A DNA stretch of 56,801 nucleotides from an uncultured bacterium (GTDB lineage Bacteria; Bacillota; Clostridia; Lachnospirales; Lachnospiraceae), in contig CAJMRM010000012.1 in assembly GCA_905215775.1 (NCBI GenBank), positions 1 through 56,801 of the forward strand, read 5' to 3'. The notes under the pieces were generated by a model. The model was not told where the DNA came from and did not search any database. It saw only the letters and a list, made by a program, of their open reading frames with translations. The translations under genes were made by a program, and so were the position numbers. Each line of letters starts with the position of its first letter. Positions within the stretch are counted from its first letter, which is position 1. Shown piece after piece: positions 7,344 to 15,001 of the stretch.

Positions 7344-7891
7344 GGATCGCAGCGGCGGGACACAGCGTAGGCTGTACGCATTTTTCCATTATGCTGCTCA
7401 ATTATCTGACCGGCTGCAGGAGAAGGAGAGCTGCGCTCCTGGAGTGGAACGGCACAGGCGACCTGGAACGGCTGGAGAAGGCCTGCACGGGAATGGTGCG
7501 GGAGTCCTCGGCCTACCGGGTCCTGGAGGCCGATTACTTTAAGAACGCCGGCCCCAGAGAGCTGGCGGCAGCCCTGGGCGCCGGGTACGAGGATATCCTG
7601 ATCGATTTCGGTGTGCTGGAGGAAGGGAGCACCGCGGAATTTCTGCGCTGTGAAAAGCAGTTCGTGGTGGCCTCTTTCAGCGAGTGGCAGCAGGAAAATC
7701 TCCGGGAGTTTGCCATGGAAAAGGAACGGACGGGAAAAAAGAGCTGGCAGTATCTGGCCGTTTTCGGCAGCGATGAGACCAGAAAAGAGTTTTGGAGACG
7801 TTTTGGCATCCTTTCCAGACGGATTCCGTTTTCAGCGGACGCTTTTTCTGTTACAGAGGAATGCGGGATATTTTTTGAAAAGCTAGTTTAA
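7289..7891 (+). CDS. Stand-alone degenerate MinD/TadZ-like protein
   Basis: A 200-residue protein whose N-terminal strand-loop-helix (residues 17-40) mimics the start of a ParA/MinD ATPase, but the loop reads GHSVGCTH (24-31) and lacks the Walker A lysine. Later segments (ALLEWN around 48-53, ILIDFG around 109-114) sit where switch strands of the fold would be, and the second keeps an Asp. It resembles the C-terminal part of the preceding kinase, so the two may be diverged copies that pair. It probably binds a partner rather than hydrolysing ATP. The start has a GGAGGAATGAAAAC site inside the kinase gene. Function unknown. Confidence 0.65.
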   Translation: MGKKKEAQGLLDRQARLIGIAAAGHSVGCTHFSIMLLNYLTGCRRRRAALLEWNGTGDLERLEKACTGMVRESSAYRVLEADYFKNAGPRELAAALGAGYEDILIDFGVLEEGSTAEFLRCEKQFVVASFSEWQQENLREFAMEKERTGKKSWQYLAVFGSDETRKEFWRRFGILSRRIPFSADAFSVTEECGIFFEKLV

Positions 7892-7972
7892 TCAGGAAGA
7901 ATACGCCGGCGGCGGGGAATATGTCACAGGATCTCTCCTTGGAAGCTGCCGGCGGGAAAAGGGGAAGGGAAA

Positions 7973-8293
7973 ATGAGCTGGGAAAAAGATGCAGATGAGC
8001 GTACAGAGGAAAAGGCAGGCCGCGGGGCGGCAGAGGAAGGAACAGAGGACAGGAAAGAGAGAGAAAAGCGGCAGTATCTGGGCGGTCTGCAGAGGCTTTC
8101 GGAAAAAGGCATCGCCATTTATGTGGACGGCCGGGTTTCCGGACCGCCGGAATGGGAGAAGCTGTTTGAAATACGCGACGATAATATGTTTTATATGGGC
8201 GATTATGTACAGGCAGAGTCCGGAGGACTGAAGGAGGTCCGGTTCGATAAGGTATATCTCAGCCGGGAGGATATAAAAAAGACAGAGGAATAG
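7973..8293 (+). CDS. Unrecognised small charged protein
   Basis: A 106-residue protein in two parts. The first 35 residues are a Glu/Arg/Lys-rich, probably disordered or coiled region. Residues 36-106 are a compact domain with alternating hydrophobic strands (IAIYVDGR, MFYMGDYV, VRFDKVYL), ending in a charged tail. There is no signal peptide or membrane helix and I recognise no family. The GGGGAAGGGAAA ribosome site is well placed and the gene follows the kinase and pseudo-MinD genes on the same strand without a terminator. It therefore probably belongs to that unit and may be a partner or kinase substrate. Confidence 0.6.
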   Translation: MSWEKDADERTEEKAGRGAAEEGTEDRKEREKRQYLGGLQRLSEKGIAIYVDGRVSGPPEWEKLFEIRDDNMFYMGDYVQAESGGLKEVRFDKVYLSREDIKKTEE

Positions 8294-8315
8294 GGATACC
8301 GGTAATGGGAGGAGG

Positions 8316-8456
8316 ATGAGACAGGAAAGGGAGGAGTCTGCGCAGCCGGAGGATGCTGTTCTGCCAAACATGGAGCTTTTGGATGCGCAGGCAGCGGGAG
8401 GGAAACCGTTTAAAAATCGTTACAAAAAATTAATAAACAAAACCATACCCCTATGA
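8316..8456 (+). CDS. Possible 46-residue protein at the end of the kinase cluster
   Basis: A short open frame preceded by GGGAGGAGG, too close to be ideal (the last G touches the ATG). The peptide begins with an acidic part and ends with a basic KPFKNRYKKLINK segment. It lies 22 bases after the previous stop on the same strand, and its 3' end overlaps the likely promoter of the next gene. It may be a real small member of the cluster or chance. Confidence 0.35.
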   Translation: MRQEREESAQPEDAVLPNMELLDAQAAGGKPFKNRYKKLINKTIPL

Positions 8457-8462
8457 TATAAT
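8434..8462 (+). promoter_or_regulatory. Promoter of the GH18 gene
   Basis: An extended -10 (TG-A-TATAAT, hexamer at 8457-8462) with a weak -35 TAAACA at 8434-8439 and a 17-base spacer. It lies in a locally AT-rich stretch of otherwise GC-rich DNA. Confidence 0.65.
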
Positions 8463-8541
8463 CGGGAGTATCAGAGGAAAACCAACGCCTGGAAGCCATC
8501 GTATGCGGCGCAGGTCATCGAAAAGGAAAGAGAGAACGCAA

Positions 8542-10188
8542 ATGAAAAGATTAATGCCAGTGATCGCGGCTGCCGGACTGATCGTACTATGTGTCCTGGG
8601 GATCTTGGGGTACAGGGTGATCGGGAAGTATATACCCTCAAGGGAGGAGTCGGATCTTCAGGCCCTGTACGGAGTGAGCGGTAATGAAACGGCCATTCTG
8701 TACGGTCAGGAGCTCCAGGAGGCCCGGGGGCTGTATGAGAACGGCCAGACGTATCTGCCTATTTCCTGGGTCAATGAACACTTAAATAAGCGATTTTACT
8801 GGGACAGCACAGAAAATATGCTGGTCTATGCCCTGCCGGACCAGATCGTCTATGCCGATGCCGAAACCCAGGGATCCAATGGAAAGCCGCTTCTGCTGGA
8901 CCGGGAGGATGGCGTCTGGCTGGCCCTGGGGCTGGTCTGCAATTATACGGACGTGGAGGTCCTGGGCTTTGACAGCGGGGATGCGAAGCGGGTCTTCATC
9001 ACAGACTGGGGAACCAGGGATGTGGCCGCTGTGAAAAGAGCGGGAAAGGTTCGGGAGCGGGGCGGGATCAAGAGCCCTGTGGTGACCGTGGTGGAAAAGG
9101 ACATGCAGGTCACGGTCCTGGAGTCCATGGAAAAGTGGTCCAGGGTGCAGACTCCCGACGGCCATCTGGGCTATATCCAGAATAAATGTCTGGGTACGCC
9201 AAAGCCGCAGGTCTTTGAAGGGACGGCGGAGCTGCCGGAGTATTACGGCACGCCCATGGATGAAAAGGCCGTTCTTGCCTGGCACCAGGTGACAAGCAGG
9301 GAAGGAAACGCCGGATTAAACAAGCTGCTGGAAAAGACAAAGGGAGTCAACGTGGTATCTCCCACCTGGTTTTCCTTAACGGATAACGAAGGAAATTACA
9401 GCTCCCTGGCCGATGAGGATTATGTAAAGACGGCCCATGACAAGGGGATCCAGGTATGGGCGCTTCTGGAGAACTTCAGCGATAACGTGCAGTCGGAGAA
9501 GCTGCTGGCGTCCACCTCCACACGGAAAAAGCTCATTGAAAGCCTGATGGCCGATGTGGAGAAATATGATCTGGACGGCCTTAATATGGATTTTGAGGGA
9601 CTGAAGCAGGAGGCGGGGGTCCATTATGTGCAGTTTTTAAGAGAGCTTTCCATTCCCTGCCGCCAGAAGGGCATCGTGCTGTCTGTGGATAATACGGTCC
9701 CGGCGGAGTTTAATAAGTTTTACGACCGGGAGGAGCAGGGGATCGTGACAGATTATGTGATCATCATGGGCTATGACGAGCACTATAATGGCGGCGCCCC
9801 TGGCTCGGTGGCGTCCCTGGGCTACGTGCGGGACGGCATTGAGAATACCCTGAAGCTGGTCCCCAGGGAAAAGGTGATCCTTGGAGTTCCCTTTTATACG
9901 AGGGTCTGGACGGAAACAGATGAAGGAGTAAAATCCTCGGCCCTGGGCATCGAAGAGGCAAAGGAGTGGATCGAGGCCAACAACGTGGACCTTTACTGGC
10001 AGAAGGAGCTGGGCCAGTATTACGGGGAGCTTCCTTTGGATAACGGGATCAAGATGATCTGGATGGAGGATGAGGAATCCTTAAAGATGAAAATGAACCT
10101 TGCCCGGGAAAATGACCTGGCCGGAGTGGCCTGCTGGAAGCTGGGCCTGGAGGACGCAGAGGTGTGGAACGCCATTGGATGGGATTGA
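8542..10188 (+). CDS. Membrane-anchored glycoside hydrolase family 18 with SH3 domain
   Basis: A 548-residue cell-wall hydrolase of the kind found in spore formers. Order: an N-terminal membrane anchor or uncleaved signal (residues 5-24), a copper-amine-oxidase-N/stalk-like domain (about 45-140), a bacterial SH3 domain (about 165-218) and a GH18 barrel (about 235-548). The catalytic DxDGLNxDFE signature is at 343-352 with Glu352 as acid/base, so the enzyme should be active on N-acetylglucosamine-containing glycan. The start at 8542 is preferred because it opens the signal sequence directly. An in-frame ATG at 8503 would add 13 basic residues. The neighbours cwlD and PAP2 support an envelope role. 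Confidence 0.88.
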   Translation: MKRLMPVIAAAGLIVLCVLGILGYRVIGKYIPSREESDLQALYGVSGNETAILYGQELQEARGLYENGQTYLPISWVNEHLNKRFYWDSTENMLVYALPDQIVYADAETQGSNGKPLLLDREDGVWLALGLVCNYTDVEVLGFDSGDAKRVFITDWGTRDVAAVKRAGKVRERGGIKSPVVTVVEKDMQVTVLESMEKWSRVQTPDGHLGYIQNKCLGTPKPQVFEGTAELPEYYGTPMDEKAVLAWHQVTSREGNAGLNKLLEKTKGVNVVSPTWFSLTDNEGNYSSLADEDYVKTAHDKGIQVWALLENFSDNVQSEKLLASTSTRKKLIESLMADVEKYDLDGLNMDFEGLKQEAGVHYVQFLRELSIPCRQKGIVLSVDNTVPAEFNKFYDREEQGIVTDYVIIMGYDEHYNGGAPGSVASLGYVRDGIENTLKLVPREKVILGVPFYTRVWTETDEGVKSSALGIEEAKEWIEANNVDLYWQKELGQYYGELPLDNGIKMIWMEDEESLKMKMNLARENDLAGVACWKLGLEDAEVWNAIGWD

Positions 10189-10265
10189 TCCGCGGCTCTG
10201 AAAACAGTTCTTTTTTCGTCTCCCTGTGGATATATTATTAGCAAACACAGTCGGGGACAGGTGGA

Positions 10266-10961
10266 ATGAAGAGACTGGCCATGGAAGAACTCTGCGGGCT
10301 CATCCTTCTGCTTATGGTATTTCTGGCAGCAAAATATGGGAGCGTCCAGGCAGTCTCTGCCCAGGCGCAGAAAAAAGAGCGGCCTGTGGTAGTGGTGGAC
10401 GTGGGCCATGGCGGCCGGGATCCCGGGAAGGTGGGGATCGACGGCAGCCTGGAAAAGGACGTGAATCTGGCCATTGCCTTGAAATTAAAAACGTATCTGG
10501 AGCAGTCCGATGTGAAGGTGGTCATGACCCGCGAGACGGATACGGGTCTTTACGGGGAGGAAAGCTCCAGAAAGAAAATGGAGGATATGAAAGCGCGGTG
10601 CCGGATCGCTGAGGAAAGCGGAGCAGATCTGGTGGTCAGCATCCACCAGAACAGCTACCACCAGGAGCAGGTCTCCGGCGGCCAGGTCTTTTACTATCAG
10701 TCGTCAGAAAAAGGAAAAAAACTGGCGGAGATCATCCAGAAACGGTTTGACTATGTACTGGGGGAGCAGAACCGGAGGCAGGCCAGGGCCAACGGGAATT
10801 ATTATCTTCTGCTCCATGTGAAATGCCCCATTGTGATCGTAGAGTGCGGCTTTTTAAGCAACCGGAAGGAGGCGGCCCTGCTGCAGGATCCGGAATATCA
10901 GGACCGGATGGCGTGGACGGTTCACATGGGGATCATGGAATATCTGGGAGGAAGTGCGTAA
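10266..10961 (+). CDS. cwlD: N-acetylmuramoyl-L-alanine amidase, CwlD type
   Basis: A zinc amidase that removes the peptide from muramic acid. In Bacillus, CwlD does this to make muramic-delta-lactam in the spore cortex. It has 231 residues with an N-terminal membrane segment (about 9-30) and an Amidase_3 domain from about 40. Zinc-site residues are visible as His48 in VGHGG, Glu63, His in SIHQNSYH, and the catalytic Glu in IVECGFLSN. The length fits CwlD rather than the larger repeat-bearing vegetative amidases. It follows the GH18 gene by 77 bases and its stop overlaps the next start by one base. Confidence 0.85.
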   Translation: MKRLAMEELCGLILLLMVFLAAKYGSVQAVSAQAQKKERPVVVVDVGHGGRDPGKVGIDGSLEKDVNLAIALKLKTYLEQSDVKVVMTRETDTGLYGEESSRKKMEDMKARCRIAEESGADLVVSIHQNSYHQEQVSGGQVFYYQSSEKGKKLAEIIQKRFDYVLGEQNRRQARANGNYYLLLHVKCPIVIVECGFLSNRKEAALLQDPEYQDRMAWTVHMGIMEYLGGSA

Positions 10962-11497
10962 TGGCGCAGATGGAGCTTGCGGTTTTGGATCTTATTCAGG
11001 AGTTTTTCCGGAATCCGTTCATGGATTCCCTGATGCCGGCGGTCACCAGACTGGGAGACGCCGGCTTTTTCTGGATCCTTCTGGGACTGGTGCTTTTTTG
11101 CAGCAGAAAATACAGGAGGACGGGGGCGGCGGTACTGCTGTCCCTGGCGGCAGATCTGGTGATCTGCAATCTGTTTCTTAAAAATATGGCGGCCAGGGTC
11201 CGGCCCTGCGACTTAAATCCGGCAGTCCAGCTGCTGATCGCCCGCCCGTCGGATTTTTCATTTCCATCGGGCCATACGGCGGCGGCGTTTACGGCGGTCT
11301 TTTCCCTTTACCGGGAAAATAACCGGCTGTGGAAGCCGGTCCTGGTACTGGCATCCGTCATTGCATTTTCAAGAATGTACCTGTATGTCCATTTTCCCAC
11401 GGACGTCCTGGGAGGCGTGGCCGTGGGCTGGGTGTGCGCCCTGGCAGGACAGGCCTTATCCGGGCGTTTACTTCCTCCGGAGAAAGAGGTATACTAA
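10961..11497 (+). CDS. PAP2-family membrane phosphatase
   Basis: A 178-residue multi-pass membrane protein with the three phosphatase motifs in order: KNMAARVRP, FPSGHTAA and SRMYLYVHFPTD. The family dephosphorylates lipid pyrophosphates or phosphatidic acid, including undecaprenyl pyrophosphate, at the outer membrane face. ATG 10961 shares its A with the TAA stop of the amidase, a tight translational coupling, so the pair probably serves wall synthesis or cortex formation. The longer frame upstream is only read-through of the amidase gene in another phase. The lipid substrate cannot be told from sequence. Confidence 0.88.
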   Translation: MAQMELAVLDLIQEFFRNPFMDSLMPAVTRLGDAGFFWILLGLVLFCSRKYRRTGAAVLLSLAADLVICNLFLKNMAARVRPCDLNPAVQLLIARPSDFSFPSGHTAAAFTAVFSLYRENNRLWKPVLVLASVIAFSRMYLYVHFPTDVLGGVAVGWVCALAGQALSGRLLPPEKEVY

Positions 11498-11539
11498 GAC
11501 ATATAAATGCTTTGAAATTATGGGGGAAGATACGGGATC

Positions 11540-12508
11540 ATGAAAAAATATTATCCGCTTCTGGCAAACATTCTGGCTCAGACGATCTTTGGCCTGGCGT
11601 ATTTCTTTATTAAAATGGGAATGGCGGTGGTGGACCAGGACACCGTAAAATTTCTGTCCTTCCGTTTTACCTTGGGGTTTCTGGCCATGACTGCGGTGCT
11701 GGCTCTGGGGATCCAGAGGGTGAATTACAAAAAGGGCTTTCTGGGACTGATCTTTCTTTGCGGCCTGTTCAACCCGTCCGTCAGCCAGATCCTGGAAACC
11801 ACGTCCACGTCCTACGCGCCAACCTCCCAGATCGCCATGTATAACAGTATGCTGCCCATTGTGATGCTGGTGTTTTCGGCGCTGATCAATAAGGAATATC
11901 CCACCAGACGGCAGCTGATGTTCGTCCTGGTGTGCGTGGCGGGCGTGTTCATCGCCAATATGGTGGAGCCCGGCTCCACCGGCATGACCCGGACGGGCCT
12001 GATCCTGATCCTTGCCACCAATATTGCCGTGGCTATGAGCCGCGTCCTGGTGCGCCGGGCCTCTGCGGTATTTACCTCCTTCGAGATCATTTATGTGACC
12101 ACGGGAATGGGAGCGCTCCTGTTCAACGTGCTTTCCATTGGAAAAAGCGCGGCCGCCGGGACGCTTCCGACCTATTTTGAGGGGCTTTTCTGCGGAAAAT
12201 TCGCTGTGTCAGTGCTTTATATGGGAATCGCCTCCTGCGTGGTGGCCTTCCTGGCCATGACCTATGCGTCCGCCAATCTGCCGTTTGCCGTATACGCCTC
12301 CACCTGTACTCTGAGCACGGTCATCGCCATCGTTTCCGGCGTATTCCTGCTTCACGAGACCTTCACTCCCATGCAGGCGGCCGGGACCGCCGTGATCCTT
12401 CTGGGGATCATCGGGATCAGTCTGTCCTACGATACCGGGGACAGGGAGGGAAATAAATTCCGGCTGGAAAGGGCCGCGGGGAAGGGAGCGGATGGCTCGG
12501 ACAAATAA
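11540..12508 (+). CDS. EamA/DMT-family transporter
   Basis: A 322-residue membrane protein with ten predicted hydrophobic helices arranged as two EamA repeats (about 1-145 and 155-298), followed by a polar tail of about 25 residues. The family exports or imports metabolites such as amino acids or nucleosides. The substrate here is unknown. The start has a GGGGGAAGA site. It lies just before the FMN riboswitch promoter, which begins within a few bases of its stop, so it is not part of the riboflavin unit. No terminator is evident between them. Confidence 0.85.
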   Translation: MKKYYPLLANILAQTIFGLAYFFIKMGMAVVDQDTVKFLSFRFTLGFLAMTAVLALGIQRVNYKKGFLGLIFLCGLFNPSVSQILETTSTSYAPTSQIAMYNSMLPIVMLVFSALINKEYPTRRQLMFVLVCVAGVFIANMVEPGSTGMTRTGLILILATNIAVAMSRVLVRRASAVFTSFEIIYVTTGMGALLFNVLSIGKSAAAGTLPTYFEGLFCGKFAVSVLYMGIASCVVAFLAMTYASANLPFAVYASTCTLSTVIAIVSGVFLLHETFTPMQAAGTAVILLGIIGISLSYDTGDREGNKFRLERAAGKGADGSDK

Positions 12509-12511
12509 TCC

Positions 12512-12540
12512 TTGCATTTTTCCTTTGGATGGACTATAAT
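12512..12540 (+). promoter_or_regulatory. Promoter of the FMN riboswitch unit
   Basis: TTGCAT at 12512-12517, a 17-base spacer and a perfect TATAAT at 12535-12540. Transcription would begin about 12 bases before the aptamer. Confidence 0.85.
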
Positions 12541-12559
12541 AACCGTGTAATTAAATATG

Positions 12560-12671
12560 TTCTTCGGGGCGGGGTGAGATTCCCCACCGGCGGTGACAGT
12601 CCGCGACCTGTGAAATGCAGCTGATCCGGTGAAATTCCGGAACCGACAGTATAGTCTGGATGAGAGAAGAA
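12560..12671 (+). ncRNA. FMN riboswitch (RFN element)
   Basis: The aptamer is recognisable by its conserved blocks: the GGGGTGAGATTCCCC hairpin, CCGGCGGTGACAGTCCGCGACC, a variable stem around 12620-12642, CCGACAGTATAGTCTGGATGAGAGAAGA, and a closing P1 stem of TCTTC (12561-12565) with GAAGA (12666-12670). It binds FMN and, with the terminator at 12693-12728, should stop transcription of ribU and the creatininase gene when FMN is plentiful. Confidence 0.96.
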
Positions 12672-12692
12672 ATTGTGTGACTTGGAGTTTTT

Positions 12693-12728
12693 GGCCCCGG
12701 ACTTATTTTATTGGTCCGGGCCTTTTTT
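12693..12728 (+). terminator. Riboswitch-controlled terminator
   Basis: A G/C-rich stem (12693-12701 with 12714-12722) with a 12-base loop runs into TTTTTT. It lies 20 bases after the FMN aptamer, as expected for the expression platform. Confidence 0.88.
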
Positions 12729-12885
12729 ATTGCCGGAAACCGGAACAGCAGCAGGAAGGACACGTTCCGGTCCCGTCAGAAGGACTCCCTATGCCGCAGC
12801 AATTCCTCTGTACACAGGCGGATCCCCGCGATCCGGCCTGACAGCTGAAAGAAGGACAAAAACAGTACAAGGAGGAAATCTGTTT

Positions 12886-13527
12886 ATGAATCAGAAAAAA
12901 GGATTATCTGTAAAAACGGTCGTTTTGATCGGTATGTTCGGGGCCCTGGCGGCCGTTCTGGAGACCTTCCAGATCCCGGTGCCCTTTGCGCCGCCGTTTT
13001 ATAAGCTGGACTTTGCCGAGACTCCGATCATGATCGGCGCCTTTGCCCTGGGACCGGTTCCGGCCATTCTCATGGAGCTGGTGAAAAACCTGTTAAAGAT
13101 CCTGATCAACGGAACCACGACCATGTACGTGGGGGATCTGGGAAACTTCATCGGCGGCTGCGCCTTTGTGCTCCCGGCATCCATCCTGTATCAGAAGCGC
13201 CGTACCCGGAAGATGGCCATGACCGGCCTGGGACTTTCCGTTCTTACGGGCGTGCTGATGGCCATTGTGGTGAACTGCTTCTTAACGCTTCCGCTGTATG
13301 CGAACCTGATGTTCGGCGGGATCGAAAATATCATCTCCATGGGAACCGCCATTAACCCGGCCATCACAAACCTGCCCACCTTTGCAGTGTTTGCCATCGT
13401 TCCCTTTAACCTGTTAAAGCTGGGGATGAACGCGGGGATCACGGCTCTGGTGTATAAAAAGGTCAGTGTGATCCTCCATGTGGGCGCTCCTGTACGGGAG
13501 CCGCGGACATCCGTGGAGAAGGGCTGA
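12886..13527 (+). CDS. ribU: Riboflavin ECF transporter S component
   Basis: Integral membrane protein that binds riboflavin and works with the shared EcfA/A'/T energising module, which is not encoded here. The 213 residues form about six membrane helices with the RibU signatures near the N-terminus (PVPFAPPFYKLDFAETP) and a conserved Asn/Gly stretch around FIGGCAF. Start 12886 follows GGAGG at 12871-12875. The longer open frame would run back through the terminator. The FMN riboswitch directly upstream confirms the substrate. The creatininase-family gene starts four bases after the stop and must share the transcript. Confidence 0.95.
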   Translation: MNQKKGLSVKTVVLIGMFGALAAVLETFQIPVPFAPPFYKLDFAETPIMIGAFALGPVPAILMELVKNLLKILINGTTTMYVGDLGNFIGGCAFVLPASILYQKRRTRKMAMTGLGLSVLTGVLMAIVVNCFLTLPLYANLMFGGIENIISMGTAINPAITNLPTFAVFAIVPFNLLKLGMNAGITALVYKKVSVILHVGAPVREPRTSVEKG

Positions 13528-13531
13528 TCCT

Positions 13532-14329
13532 ATGGTACGGTATTACAGAGAGCTGACACGGCTGGAAATGGAAGCTGTGGATAAAGACGAAACGGTTGTA
13601 CTGATCCCCATTGGGGCCCTGGAGCAGCATGGAAACCAGTGTCCCCTGGGTACCGACGAGATCATTTCCGAGGCTGTGGCCAGGCGGATCAGGGAGACCC
13701 TGGACCGGGAGATCCCAGACTATCCCATGCTGATCTTCCCTCCGGTTCCTGTGGGACTCAGCACGGAGCATGTGAATTTCTGCGGCTCCATCACCTTAAA
13801 GCCGGATACCTTTTACCATGTGCTGGAGGATATCTGCCGGGGTCTTTCCCGCCACGGCTTTAAAAAGATCGCCATGCTGAACTGCCACGGCGGAAATTCT
13901 CCCATCATCCAGGTACTGAGCCGGGAGCTGCGGAGCGAGCTGGGGCTGGCGGTCTTTATGATCAACTGCGGCGTATTTTTCGGGAATCAGGCAGTGAGGG
14001 ATACGGTAACTCCGGGCAATGTATGGGACTTCCATGGAGGCGAGATGGAAACATCCATGATCTTAGCGGAGAGGCCGGAGCTGGTGAAAATGGACACGGC
14101 GCAGGCGGGGATCCCGAGAAAATTCATGGGAAATAAGAGTCTTACGGTCTATGGCCCCATTACTCTGGGCTGGGTATCGGAGGAGTGGGAGACAGAGGAC
14201 GGAATGCCCATCGGCATCGGCGGGGACCCCAGAGGGGCCACGGAGGAAAAGGGCGAGCAGATCTATGAGAGCTTTGTGGAATCCATCGTGGAGGGATTAA
14301 AGGAGATCCGGCGGTGGAAGGACCAGTAG
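13532..14329 (+). CDS. Creatininase-family metal amidohydrolase under FMN control
   Basis: A 265-residue member of the creatininase superfamily. The metal ligands are all present: Glu in GALEQHG, Asp in GTDE, His in NCHGGN, and the WDFHGGEMET block with His and Glu. Family members hydrolyse cyclic or linear amides. One branch (ArfB) deformylates a riboflavin/F420 pathway intermediate in archaea, and another (MftE) is a peptidase. The gene lies four bases after ribU with a GGAGAAGGG site and before a terminator, so it is the second gene of the FMN-riboswitch unit. This context suggests a reaction on a flavin or flavin breakdown product. That is inference. Confidence 0.85.
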   Translation: MVRYYRELTRLEMEAVDKDETVVLIPIGALEQHGNQCPLGTDEIISEAVARRIRETLDREIPDYPMLIFPPVPVGLSTEHVNFCGSITLKPDTFYHVLEDICRGLSRHGFKKIAMLNCHGGNSPIIQVLSRELRSELGLAVFMINCGVFFGNQAVRDTVTPGNVWDFHGGEMETSMILAERPELVKMDTAQAGIPRKFMGNKSLTVYGPITLGWVSEEWETEDGMPIGIGGDPRGATEEKGEQIYESFVESIVEGLKEIRRWKDQ

Positions 14330-14333
14330 GCGC

Positions 14334-14368
14334 AGACCGGGGAGGTTTTCTCTCTCCGGTCTCTTTTT
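14334..14368 (+). terminator. Terminator of the ribU/creatininase unit
   Basis: A stem of AGACCGGGGAG (14334-14344) with CTCTCCGGTCT (14352-14362) is followed by TTTTT. It begins five bases after the creatininase stop. Confidence 0.82.
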
Positions 14369-14424
14369 ATTTCACGGGAAATGTGGTAAAATGCCCATAG
14401 CGGAGAGACAGGAGGACGAAAACG

Positions 14425-14952
14425 ATGGACGACGAAAAAGTATTATGGAAAAAATGTGCCGAATTCCACGGTCACGAATGCGGAGGGCTGACCATCGGCT
14501 ATAAGGCGGCCCTGTATGCAAAGGAGCTGCTGGGGCTGGATTTTTCCGAGGACGAGCAGGTGGTGTGCATTTCGGAAAACGACGCCTGCGGAGTAGACGC
14601 CATTCAGGTGATCCTGGGCTGCAGTGTGGGAAAAGGGAATCTTTTGTTCCATATCTGTGGAAAACAGGCGTTTTCCTTTTATGACCGGGGATCCGGAAGG
14701 TCCGTACGGCTGGTGCTGAAGGAAAAGCCCAGGGAGATGACAAAGGCCGAGTCCTTCGCCTATTACCAGGCCTGCGAGCCAGGGGACATGTTTGACGTGA
14801 GGGAGACCTTCCTTCCGATGCCCCGGAAGGCAGAGATCTTCGGAACCGCCCGGTGCGGCTGCTGCGGGGAGATGACCGGGGAAAAATGGCTCCGGGAGGC
14901 AGACGGAAAGAGACTGTGCCCGGACTGTCTGGCACGTCTTTCCGGGAAATAA
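14425..14952 (+). CDS. FmdE-family protein with C-terminal zinc ribbon
   Basis: A 175-residue protein. Residues 1-130 match the FmdE domain, with the family block FHGHECGGLTIGYKAA near the start and a Cys-containing SENDACGVDAIQ segment. The C-terminal 40 residues have two CxxC pairs (GCCGE and CPDC regions) that should bind zinc. FmdE was named from methanogen formylmethanofuran dehydrogenase loci, but stand-alone copies occur in many anaerobes. They are thought to act in molybdopterin or metal handling; the reaction is unknown. No molybdoenzyme gene is nearby. It is a single-gene unit between two hairpins. Confidence 0.85.
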   Translation: MDDEKVLWKKCAEFHGHECGGLTIGYKAALYAKELLGLDFSEDEQVVCISENDACGVDAIQVILGCSVGKGNLLFHICGKQAFSFYDRGSGRSVRLVLKEKPREMTKAESFAYYQACEPGDMFDVRETFLPMPRKAEIFGTARCGCCGEMTGEKWLREADGKRLCPDCLARLSGK

Positions 14953-14962
14953 GTATAAGAAA

Positions 14963-14986
14963 AACCTCCGGATGCGTCCGGAGGTT
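14963..14986 (+). terminator. Hairpin between the FmdE gene and the Sua5 gene
   Basis: A perfect 10-pair stem (14963-14972 with 14977-14986) with a TGCG loop is followed by only a weak T run. It may terminate partially or protect the RNA, since the next start is 16 bases on. Confidence 0.5.
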
Positions 14987-15001
14987 ATTGGGAGCAGAAA
15001 A

